DNA from: Enterococcus sp. BWB1-3
GTDB taxonomy: Bacteria; Bacillota; Bacilli; Lactobacillales; Enterococcaceae
DNA: 64,000 nucleotides
Assembly (NCBI RefSeq): GCF_016745275.1
Contig: NZ_JADOEP010000003.1
Span: 124,001 to 188,000 of the forward strand
Reading direction: 5' to 3'
The position numbers were made by a program, and so were the translations under genes. Under the pieces are notes generated by a model, which was not told the origin of the DNA, made no database searches, and was given only the letters and a program-made list of their open reading frames with translations. This document shows positions 37,369 to 44,707 of the stretch, piece after piece (positions within the stretch are counted from its first letter, which is position 1; every line of letters starts with the position of its first letter).

Positions 37369-38676
37369 TTATTGTTCAATAACCATTTTTTGTGTAAACA
37401 GCTGGTGTTCAATCGTGGTAGCCAGACGGATATTAGCTGCCTCTGTCACAATCTCCTGTACATTACTCAGCCCGTTCCCTCGATTCGTCCCCTTTGTTGA
37501 AAATCCTCTTGTCTTCAGCTGATGCAGCTTTGGTAGATCTTCTCGACAGCTGTTCTGAATAATCAAATGAACAGCCTGCTTATCCTGATAGACTGCAACA
37601 GAAAGTATTCCTTCACCTAAATACTCCAGCTCTTCAATGGCATTATCTAAAAATATACCCATAAGCCGAACCAAGGAGACCGCATCCATATTTACGTTAT
37701 CGATCATTTCCGTTACTTCAATTCGTACATCAATGCCCTTTTCCTGTGCTGTTATCAGCTTTGATGCCAAAATACTTTTCAATTCTCTAACTTGAATATT
37801 ACTCAGCTTTTCCAGCTTATAATTATTTTGTTCGATCACTCTGGAAGAGGTTTTAAGCATTGATCGGTAATACTCATCCAATCCATCCATATCTCGTTCC
37901 ACAATAAAATTCTCCATCGAAGTCAGTATATTCTTATAATCATGACGAAACTTACTGATTTCTTTAAACTGGCTTTCCATAACATCCATATATCGCTGAT
38001 TGGACAGATACTCCAGTTCTTTTTGTTGGGTCTCGTACTTATTCTTTGTTGAACTGGCGTACATTAGAAACGCCACAATTGAGATAAAGAAATACAAAAT
38101 AAAAAATACCAAATTCAAGGTAATGATCTCCACATTGTTGCCTAGATACTTCCCAAGGAAAATACTGCTGTAATAGATCAGCATCATGAATACCCCCATG
38201 ATGCTGATAATTGGGTAGAATTCGGATAAGAATGGGACTTTCTTTTCGACAGAAGGGTTGATCTTCATTATTGAAATGCAAATAATAAATCCTAAACCTA
38301 TACTGACCGTCATATGTAAAATAGTAGAAAAGATAGATGTCCCAGCAGTAGTTTTCCATAAATATGTATCCATCATACTAGAAAGATGATCAGAGATAAC
38401 CATTATTATTTGTACATAAGATAATGCTCCAACAATATATAAATTATTAGCATCTATAAAATACCAGCCCAAAATGAATACAAATAAAAGCATTACAATC
38501 ACACCATAGGTTCCTGTTATCAAAAAAACATTTACCATAAAAAAAGCACCTAATAGTAAAATAATGATTTCAAACATGTTTATCTTTTTATCGCTTAAAA
38601 GTAACTTTAAATTTAAATAACTAAAAATTGTTTGAAATCCAATTACAAGCATAGTTGTTAAGTTACCAATTTCCAT
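37369..38676 (-). CDS. AgrC-like histidine kinase 3 (quorum-sensing receptor)
   Basis: 435-residue receptor kinase, the copy closest to the agrD-like gene and so the best candidate for the cognate receptor. The sensor half (NLTTMLVIGFQTIFSYLNLK to GFIICISIMKI) has about six hydrophobic segments; the kinase half is the shared block with FRHDYKNIL. The ribosome site is weak (GGGG, five bases before the ATG), as in the other two. Its upstream sequence keeps the -10 region of the repeats but has a different spacer. Confidence 0.87.
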   Translation of the reverse strand: MEIGNLTTMLVIGFQTIFSYLNLKLLLSDKKINMFEIIILLLGAFFMVNVFLITGTYGVIVMLLFVFILGWYFIDANNLYIVGALSYVQIIMVISDHLSSMMDTYLWKTTAGTSIFSTILHMTVSIGLGFIICISIMKINPSVEKKVPFLSEFYPIISIMGVFMMLIYYSSIFLGKYLGNNVEIITLNLVFFILYFFISIVAFLMYASSTKNKYETQQKELEYLSNQRYMDVMESQFKEISKFRHDYKNILTSMENFIVERDMDGLDEYYRSMLKTSSRVIEQNNYKLEKLSNIQVRELKSILASKLITAQEKGIDVRIEVTEMIDNVNMDAVSLVRLMGIFLDNAIEELEYLGEGILSVAVYQDKQAVHLIIQNSCREDLPKLHQLKTRGFSTKGTNRGNGLSNVQEIVTEAANIRLATTIEHQLFTQKMVIEQ

Positions 38677-38707
38677 ATAAAACCCCAGTTTTCCATAAAG
38701 ATACTTA

Positions 38708-38760
38708 AATTATACATTTACAGAAGGGAGAAAAGCAAATTGAAATTTGTCTAAATAAAA
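38708..38760 (-). promoter_or_regulatory. Promoter of kinase 3
   Basis: On the minus strand TTGCTT and TATAAT are 18 bases apart, between the agrD-like gene and kinase 3; the AATTTAAGTATCTTT segment after the -10 is shared with the other two kinase promoters. Confidence 0.55.
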
Positions 38761-38786
38761 AAGCAACCATCTATGCCTTGATACGA

Positions 38787-38906
38787 TTATTTCAATTCTT
38801 CTAATAATTCTTGAGGAATTTCTATTTCATCCTGAAAACCAAAACAACATACAACGAGATTTCTTTCTCCCCAAGCAGTAAATAATTCAATTAATAAATT
38901 TTTCAT
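38787..38906 (-). CDS. AgrD-like cyclic peptide pheromone precursor
   Basis: 39-residue peptide gene. The layout matches AgrD precursors: an amphipathic N-terminus (MKNLLIELFTAWGERN), a short core with Cys20 and Cys21 (LVVCCFGFQ), and an acidic tail (DEIEIPQELLEELK) like the DEVEVPKEL tail of staphylococcal AgrD. By analogy the pheromone ring would be Cys21-Phe-Gly-Phe-Gln, cut before DEIEIP. GAGGAG precedes the ATG. The 3' end of the broken agrB overlaps its first codons by 20 bases, as in intact agrBD pairs, and the kinases follow. Processing and ring size are inferred. Confidence 0.82.
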   Translation of the reverse strand: MKNLLIELFTAWGERNLVVCCFGFQDEIEIPQELLEELK

Positions 38907-39340
38907 TCTCCTCTATCATCTTTTTTGATAGTACTGGTAATATGGTTACACTTGATAAAAAGTTTCCAACAATGAGTAGATTTTGGATAAGCAGGACAGC
39001 TACACACCGAGCAAATGCAGTCACAAGTATGCATGAACACATTGCCTGAATCCTTCGCCTCCTTCTCTTCTCCTCACTGCCAACTGGATTTTTTGCTTGT
39101 AACGCCCGGTGCATATTTACTTAAGATCAACAGATTGATCAGCTGCAGCAATAACAAATCACTTTCTGGAATCAACAGACCTCCAACTAGCAAGCCGGCA
39201 AAACCGACAAACAATAAAATACTACTAATTTAATACAACCAAAGCTGCTGCCAGCATGCTCGCCATACGCAAACACCCGAACCGTTAAAAAACTAAGGTG
39301 TAAAATAAGGGTTTCAAAGCCAACATTCAGAATTAAGGCT
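38887..39340 (-). pseudogene. Degenerate agrB (pheromone-processing membrane protease)
   Basis: Three frames on the minus strand give AgrB blocks in order: FETLILHLSFLTVRVFAYGEHAGSS and FGC (the Arg-Gly-His and Cys active-site region), then LLILSKYAPGVTSKK ending in a stop, then EEKRRRRRIQAMCS, LLIQNLLIVGNFLSS and VTILPVLSKKM to the stop at 38887. Two frameshifts split it, the usual GG before the His is YG, and the N-terminal 50 or so residues are lost where the C39 gene ends. It cannot make a normal AgrB. Confidence 0.75.
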
Positions 39341-39751
39341 GTTTTCTTCAATACACTCTCCATAGCCCAGAAAAATCGCTCGTAGATCCTCTTTTTCATA
39401 AACTCTTAGAGTGGGTTCTGCCGGATTCGAAACCGTATAATGCTCTCCATCTATTGCATGAACAACAACATAATGCGCGTATCCTTCATTTTCAACCACC
39501 AATACCATCGGCAGCTGCTCTACCTTTTCTAATTCCTCAAATTCTCTGACTTCATAGGCGCTTGAAACGACACCATATTGGAGCAGAATTTCATTCAACT
39601 CACCTAATGACAACCCCTGATCCTTCTTAAGATTGTAGTGCTTATATAGTTCACTAACATTTTTTATCTTAATTTCCAGTTGAGATAAAATGACCCTTAG
39701 TGAAGCTATACCGCAATCTGTACTTGATTTCTGCATATAATGCGCATACAT
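39314..39751 (-). CDS. Stand-alone C39-family cysteine peptidase
   Basis: 145-residue protein that is just a C39 peptidase domain, the part of bacteriocin and pheromone exporters that cuts double-glycine leaders. Gln7 and Cys13 sit in MQKSSTDCGIASLR and His93 in YAHYVVVHAI. The third catalytic position, 16 residues after the His and normally Asp-Pro, is Asn109-Pro; papain-like enzymes work with Asn, so it may still be active. There is no membrane or ATPase part. GGAAGGAG precedes the ATG. Its 3' end runs into the agrB remnant, suggesting a rearrangement joined them. Confidence 0.78.
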   Translation of the reverse strand: MYAHYMQKSSTDCGIASLRVILSQLEIKIKNVSELYKHYNLKKDQGLSLGELNEILLQYGVVSSAYEVREFEELEKVEQLPMVLVVENEGYAHYVVVHAIDGEHYTVSNPAEPTLRVYEKEDLRAIFLGYGECIEENSLNSECWL

Positions 39752-39766
39752 AGCTTCTGCTCCTTC

Positions 39767-40330
39767 CTATTTTTCAACTGTGATGTCTCCCATCGTATCG
39801 ATTCGTACTTGTTCTTTACTTGTTCCCTTAGTTTCAGGAACTGCTTTAACTTCTCCTTGCCCATTCGTCTCTAAATGATACTCGCCATCAAAGTTTTCTT
39901 GGATCATTGCTTGCACATCGCCCACAACACTGTTAACCTCCAGCACTTCACAGGAAGTATTTTTCCCTAATTCCACTGTCAGCTTCAATTGTTCCTTTCC
40001 ATTGGCAGTTGTCATCAAACGAAACTGATTCAGCTCTGCTAATGTGATTTCAATACTGTCCTCTTTTACCACAGTATTTTTTAGATATGCTTCATTGTCT
40101 TCAGACACTTTCCCTGACAGTGCCACCCGAGTATACTCATTTTCCGTCTCTAAAACATCAACAACTATATGTTGTTCCGCACCAATTAAAGCTATCTTCT
40201 CAATTTTAGTATCGTCCAACTCCCATGAAAGATCGATTTTATTCTCTGTTTTCATCTCTGCAAAGCTTGTATATCCAAAGAATCCTCCGGTCACCAATAC
40301 CGCTGCCAAAATTATCAATTTTTTCTTCAT
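39767..40330 (-). CDS. Secreted DUF4097/LiaG-like protein
   Basis: 187-residue protein with an N-terminal signal or anchor (KKKLIILAAVLVTGGFFGYTSFA) and a body of short beta strands (KIEKIALIGAEQHIVVDVLE, DSIEITLAE, GEYHLETNGQGEVK, VRIDTMGDITVEK), typical of the beta-helical DUF4097 group often found with envelope-stress and ABC genes. Its role is unknown. It lies 42 bases after the ABC permease gene and 15 before the C39 peptidase, so all four are likely one transcript. Confidence 0.65.
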   Translation of the reverse strand: MKKKLIILAAVLVTGGFFGYTSFAEMKTENKIDLSWELDDTKIEKIALIGAEQHIVVDVLETENEYTRVALSGKVSEDNEAYLKNTVVKEDSIEITLAELNQFRLMTTANGKEQLKLTVELGKNTSCEVLEVNSVVGDVQAMIQENFDGEYHLETNGQGEVKAVPETKGTSKEQVRIDTMGDITVEK

Positions 40331-40372
40331 AATATATCTCTCCCTAATTTTTTATTCTTTTAATCAATCGCC

Positions 40373-41098
40373 TTATTTGAATTCCCTGTTATTAAACAAA
40401 CTGAAGCTGATGAACAATGCAGCTGCACTATATAGAACACTACTAATCATGATCGTCTGAAACTGATTGGACGAAACAGCGGACAAATCTGTTACCATGC
40501 GCAAGTTTGAAAAGAATAATGTGTCTAAAATAAAATCTAGTTTTCCAAGGTATGTCGACACAATATTTGAAAAAATAGTATCTCCGACAAAGGCAATAGA
40601 GATAAATGCTGCTACTGAGAGGTAAGATGCCTTGAGTGCATTAAATAGTAGAATCCCTAAACAACTTGCTGCTAAATACAGCGGTATCTGTGCCACTAAT
40701 GGTTTTAACGCTACTGTCAATGAAAATCCACCTTTGAGAAACCATGTAGTTCCAATCAGACTTCCAGCAAATGTTGTTACAAAAAGAATAGTTAGTAAAA
40801 ATGTCAATAATGTTTTGCTGAAAAAGAATGTACTGCGTTTCATACCAGCAATCAAGGAGTTGTTGACCACACGATAGCTAAACTCATGTCCCCATGCAAT
40901 CATAAATATATTTGTTAAAAAAACAGGTATTAATAACGCACCATTTGACAAACCAGACTGTACCATGAGCTGTGGCGGGTTATCTGTAGAAGCAAGAAAA
41001 CCAAAAACAATCCCTAAAACGATAAGTCCAGCTATTGAATAAAATCCCAATGAGCTTTTAATAATTCTATAAAAATCTGCCTTTAATGTATTAATCAT
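40373..41098 (-). CDS. ABC-2 type transporter permease
   Basis: 241-residue membrane protein with six hydrophobic segments (near residues 20-40, 55-75, 97-125, 140-160, 165-185 and 210-235), like the permeases of lantibiotic self-protection or bacitracin-type ABC-2 exporters. Its start, with GGAGG eight bases upstream, overlaps the end of the ATPase gene; a longer in-frame start is less likely. The partner ATPase is upstream. The substrate may be a peptide, given the neighbouring peptidase and pheromone genes, but this is inference. Confidence 0.78.
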   Translation of the reverse strand: MINTLKADFYRIIKSSLGFYSIAGLIVLGIVFGFLASTDNPPQLMVQSGLSNGALLIPVFLTNIFMIAWGHEFSYRVVNNSLIAGMKRSTFFFSKTLLTFLLTILFVTTFAGSLIGTTWFLKGGFSLTVALKPLVAQIPLYLAASCLGILLFNALKASYLSVAAFISIAFVGDTIFSNIVSTYLGKLDFILDTLFFSNLRMVTDLSAVSSNQFQTIMISSVLYSAAALFISFSLFNNREFK

Positions 41099-42002
41099 TG
41101 CTATTTCCTCCACTTATTAAATTTAAATAGTATTCTTCTAAATTCTCTTCCTTGTAGCCTAAGGAGGTTACATAGATACCATTTTCAAATAACAGCTTTG
41201 CGATTCCAGTCATTGCTTCCTTCTCTTCTTTGATGGAAATCAACCCTTCCTTCTCTTCCAGCTGGTACTCATAACTTTTTAAAAGCTGAACTGCCAAAAG
41301 ATTGTTTGAGGTGTTTAAAGAGATAGACCTTCCGCATTCTGCTGCCAATTCCTCACTTGTCAACTCTTTAACCAGCTTTCCTTCATTGATAATTCCGTAT
41401 CTTGTCGCTACGAGTGATAACTCTGATAAAATATGACTGGAAATCAAAATCGTCGTTCCAAATTCTTTATTCAAACGATGAATGATCTTTCTGATCTCAA
41501 CAATTCCTTGTGGGTCTAATCCGTTAACAGGTTCATCCAAAATTAAAAATTCCGGATTATCCAGTATCGCTAAACCAATCCCCAAACGCTGCTTCATTCC
41601 TAATGAATAATCCTTAAATACTTTTTTCTTATCTACATTTGCCAACCCGACAAATTCAAGTACTTCATCAATTCGTTTCTCTGTTTTTATATTTCGTTGA
41701 ATGGCATAGTATTTCAGGTTGTCTCTTGCAGACATGTACGGGTAACAAACCGGTCCTTCAATCACTGCCCCCATCTTCATTTTTCCTTCTGTATTAAATT
41801 TCAAATCCCCGGAGCTCTTTTCAATCAGTTGTGTTAAAAGGCGAATAAAGGTCGTTTTTCCTGCACCGTTTTTTCCTATAAAGCCATAAATATCACCTCT
41901 ATTAATTGTCATTGATACTTCATTTACCGCATGCTGTTCTTTATAAGTTTTAAATAAATTATTTGTTTTAATTAGATAATTGCTTTTAGTGACTAGTTGC
42001 AT
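41091..42002 (-). CDS. ABC transporter ATP-binding protein (BcrA/lantibiotic-type)
   Basis: 303-residue ATPase with Walker A GKNGAGKTT, signature YSLGMKQRLGIGLAIL and Walker B FLILDEPVNGLDPQG, plus a C-terminal extension of about 90 residues, as in BcrA and lantibiotic-immunity ATPases. AAGGAGG precedes the ATG. First gene of the operon with the permease, DUF4097-like and C39 genes. Three LytTR-type repeats lie 150-220 bases upstream, suggesting control by the AgrA-like regulator. Confidence 0.85.
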   Translation of the reverse strand: MQLVTKSNYLIKTNNLFKTYKEQHAVNEVSMTINRGDIYGFIGKNGAGKTTFIRLLTQLIEKSSGDLKFNTEGKMKMGAVIEGPVCYPYMSARDNLKYYAIQRNIKTEKRIDEVLEFVGLANVDKKKVFKDYSLGMKQRLGIGLAILDNPEFLILDEPVNGLDPQGIVEIRKIIHRLNKEFGTTILISSHILSELSLVATRYGIINEGKLVKELTSEELAAECGRSISLNTSNNLLAVQLLKSYEYQLEEKEGLISIKEEKEAMTGIAKLLFENGIYVTSLGYKEENLEEYYLNLISGGNSND

Positions 42003-42152
42003 TTTTAGTTTCCTCCTTTAGAATAACCTCATTTTATTAGGGTGTTCTTTTGGCTCTGCCTTACACTACTTATTATATTCAGAATAAAATGCTGTAACTC
42101 TTTTTGACTTAAAATAGAAGAAAGCAAGCATTATCGTTATTTTTAGCAACGC

Positions 42153-42220
42153 TCTAAACGTTAATGGTTCCCTAAACGTTTTCAGTGACAGTCTTTTTCA
42201 CTGATGCATACTTAAACGTA
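42153..42220 (-). promoter_or_regulatory. LytTR-type direct repeats upstream of the ABC operon
   Basis: On the minus strand AACGTTTAG (42154-42162), AACGTTTAG (42172-42180) and TACGTTTAA (42212-42220) occur. The first two match the general LytTR site [TA][AC][CA]GTTN[AG][TG] exactly and are 18 bases apart start to start; the usual spacing is 21-22. Binding is inferred. Confidence 0.5.
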
Positions 42221-42444
42221 TAACATTTTGGAAATCCTACTAACTATTTTATTAAAAACATATAAAATCATTGGACCATCAAACATAGCTTACTGTTCTC
42301 TCTTTTCTTTCATCAAACAGATACTTCTTCAATTAGGAATATCTATTAATCAAACAGAAAATAGCTCACTTTATAAAAGACAAACATATACTGAGAATAA
42401 ACTTGATTTGTGGTCATAAAATCAAGTTGAATTGAAATTAAGAA

Positions 42445-42787
42445 CTTGCTCCTACGCTTCTTCGAATGCTCGTCGCATGTCTTAGAGTCCTTTATCAAAA
42501 CTTGCTCCTACGCTTCTTCAATTGCTCGTCGCATGTCTTAGAGTCCTTTATCAAAACTTGCTCCTACGCTTCTTCAATTGCTCGTCGCATGTCTTAGGGG
42601 CCTGTATAAGAACTTACTCCTATCCCTTCTTCAAAATGCTCATCGTATTAATGTCCTAGGGTCATACAAAACACGCTCTATGTGTATGACAAGCCGAAAA
42701 TGCGGCAACATTCCTTCTTTAAACGAAACTAGCCTATATTTATTTTTTCGAAAATACTTGCCGCTAGAGTTTTCAGACTAGTCCTAA
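42445..42787. repeat. Dispersed intergenic repeat, copy B, with a 56-bp tandem array
   Basis: Four units with a 56-base period start CTTGCTCCTACGCTTC (42445, 42501, 42557, and a worn copy at 42613), each with GCTCGTCGCATGTCTTAG. After them comes a stretch resembling copy A (GACAAGC, AACATTC, CTTTAAACG) and the right end GCCGCTAGAGTTTTCAGAC. A matching left end was not found. No gene is present from 42003 to 42827. Confidence 0.65.
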
Positions 42788-42827
42788 TTAAACCCGTAAA
42801 AAACTCTGACTGCTGGAAATTAAGCAG

Positions 42828-43349
42828 TCAGAGTTTTTCTGTAATGGTTAACTTAGTTTTAATGATGTGTTCCACCTCCCAAGGTGGGGAGACGTTAAAA
42901 AGACAAGCATCGATTGTTTCCTTCTTGTAATCAATCATTTCTTCATCCAATACAGACGTTATCTTCGCTAAAAAATCAACCTTTTGCAAACGAGAATTTT
43001 TCAGCAAAATGATATAATGGTAGTTTCTATCCAACTGGTCACCATATGCCAAGTTTCCTAGAAACAACTCTCTCCCCGAAGCCCGCTTCACGTAGGAAAC
43101 TTCTTCAAAAATAATAATGAGCCGAAAATCTAACTCCTCCGAAGGATGCACCATACTTTCCTGCTCTTCTAAACAATCAAAAAGTCTAAGTAAAGGTAAT
43201 TTCTTTCCATTTGCCTCTTGGATCATTTCCAATGTTTCATAGGGAATCATCGGAAGCCTATGCTGTCCCTTTTTAATAAGTGTCAATAAATTATCTCTAT
43301 CTTCTGTTACTTCCTCCAACACCTCATTCTCCACATCCATTCTTATCAT
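42828..43349 (-). CDS. Hypothetical protein of the accessory block
   Basis: About 173-residue soluble, acidic protein that I do not recognise. It has no signal peptide or membrane segment; a beta-rich middle (DFRLIIIFEEVSYVKRASG, YHYIILLKNSRLQKVDFLAKI) suggests a small alpha/beta domain. Several starts are possible in a GTG-ATG-ATA-ATG series; I prefer the ATG eight bases after AGAAGG. It sits between repeat copy B and a LytTR-like site near rpmB, so it may be part of the regulated set. Confidence 0.6.
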   Translation of the reverse strand: MIRMDVENEVLEEVTEDRDNLLTLIKKGQHRLPMIPYETLEMIQEANGKKLPLLRLFDCLEEQESMVHPSEELDFRLIIIFEEVSYVKRASGRELFLGNLAYGDQLDRNYHYIILLKNSRLQKVDFLAKITSVLDEEMIDYKKETIDACLFNVSPPWEVEHIIKTKLTITEKL

Positions 43350-43483
43350 TATCATCACCTTCTTCTCATTTATGATTACACTAAAGCAATCAAATAAATA
43401 GGTTACTTATATTCTAGCTAATTCTTTCAGTATCAGGTGATATTCTCTTAAACTATCTATTTCCTTTCTTTTTCTCCTCTATA

Positions 43484-43510
43484 AACGTTTAGGAATTCCC
43501 GAACGTAAAA
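43484..43510 (-). promoter_or_regulatory. LytTR-like site between the hypothetical gene and rpmB
   Basis: AACGTTTAG (43484-43492) is followed 18 bases later by AACGTAAAA (43502-43510), the same spacing as upstream of the ABC operon. AAACGTTT is itself palindromic, so the orientation is unclear; it could act on the minus-strand gene or on rpmB. Confidence 0.4.
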
Positions 43511-43630
43511 AAGAGCGGATTTTTTATAATTCTTAAAATTTTCTTGCTAATCCCTTCCAAATATGATAAATTAGTCAGGTATGAGCAGAAAACCATCGCT
43601 CCAAGATCAAAGCAAAGGAGGAAATTCACA

Positions 43631-43819
43631 ATGGCAAAAGTATGTTATTTCACTGGTCGTAAAACAAGCAGCGGAAACAACCGTTCTCATGCTCTGAATG
43701 CGACAAAGCGTACTGTTAAACCAAATCTGCAAAAAGTTCGTGTACTTGTAGACGGTAAACCAAAAAAAGTTTGGGTGTCAACTCGTGCTTTGAAATCTGG
43801 TAAAATCGAGCGTGTTTAA
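43631..43819 (+). CDS. rpmB: 50S ribosomal protein L28
   Basis: 62-residue ribosomal protein beginning [20 protein letters not shown], as in all Firmicutes L28. The start follows AAAGGAGG; a longer open frame upstream is not used. It lies on the plus strand, divergent from most of the window, and marks the right border of the accessory block. It has its own terminator. Confidence 0.97.
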   Translation: MAKVCYFTGRKTSSGNNRSHALNATKRTVKPNLQKVRVLVDGKPKKVWVSTRALKSGKIERV

Positions 43820-43838
43820 TAGAATAGATACAAATCAA

Positions 43839-43875
43839 AATCCTGTTTTCTCACATGAGAAAACAGGATTTTTTG
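43839..43875 (+). terminator. rpmB terminator
   Basis: AATCCTGTTTTCTCA (43839-43853) and TGAGAAAACAGGATT (43856-43870) make a 15-base perfect stem followed by Ts. Confidence 0.9.
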
Positions 43876-44616
43876 TATGTGTTGAAAACCACAGGCTACG
43901 CCGGTGGTTCAGGAGAGCTTCCAGCGAGGTAAGAAAAAAAGCCTCCCAATATACTGACAGATATTGACAAAAAATGTCCCCCTTCAGCTTTGTAAAATGC
44001 TGTATCAGCATGAACTGATTCTTATGACTCAACTCACTAAGTATCGGCTCAATACAGTGATTGTCTCCTGTGTGTTTCTGCCTTATAACTTGAATAATCC
44101 ATTAAAATCTCATTCAGAGACTAATAAGGCTGCTCCACCTTTTTAGATAATCTCCTGCATTATTTATCAACGAATAAAGCTCTGACAGCAAACCCAATCC
44201 CTGATAATCCGAGACCGCAGTCTGAGAGAAGAAGAGAAGCTCCTTTTCTCCGGTAACTTGTTTCGTCAATTGCTGCATTATATTCGGTGCAGCATGAATT
44301 CTTCTGTAATCCATCAGCTCATCACTGATCTGCTCACAATAGTGATTGTCATATGGATTAATCAGAAGAAAATTGACCCTTACAGCCACATACTCTTGCC
44401 ATCTGCAGGAAAGAAAAACTCACCTACTTTCAAAGCTCAGTACATAGAGCTCATGGAAGTGATTGGAAAATTTTTGTTTAATCCCCTTAAACTGATAGGC
44501 TTAGATTGACAGCCTGCTATCAAACGTCGTAATTCTTTGTTCCACAGTCCTTCTCATTTTCCTTCTATATAACTGAAACTCAAGCGAATGTATTGAACAA
44601 AATGGATAATAAAAAA
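43876..44616. other. Gene-poor stretch between rpmB and thiN
   Basis: No supported gene. A 91-codon minus-strand frame (44114-44389, starting at GTG) has no ribosome site and matches nothing I know. The stretch may be a decayed gene. Confidence 0.35.
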
Positions 44617-44644
44617 ACAGCTGGATTTTATTTGGCCAGCTGTT
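44617..44644 (-). terminator. Terminator of the rsgA-rpe-thiN group
   Basis: AACAGCTGG and CCAGCTGTT form a stem followed by seven Ts on the minus strand, about 65 bases after the thiN stop. Confidence 0.8.
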
Positions 44645-44707
44645 CTGTTTGCTTATTCAATTATTTCTGTTTTGATGTACTCTCGGTACACTTTTTTAAA
44701 ATAAAGT

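Noticed and set aside
42445-42668. CRISPR-like array of 56-bp period
   Set aside because: The whole 56-base unit is repeated, so there are no unique spacers.
44114-44389. 91-codon minus-strand frame between rpmB and thiN
   Set aside because: GTG start without a ribosome site, no recognisable family, in a decayed-looking stretch.
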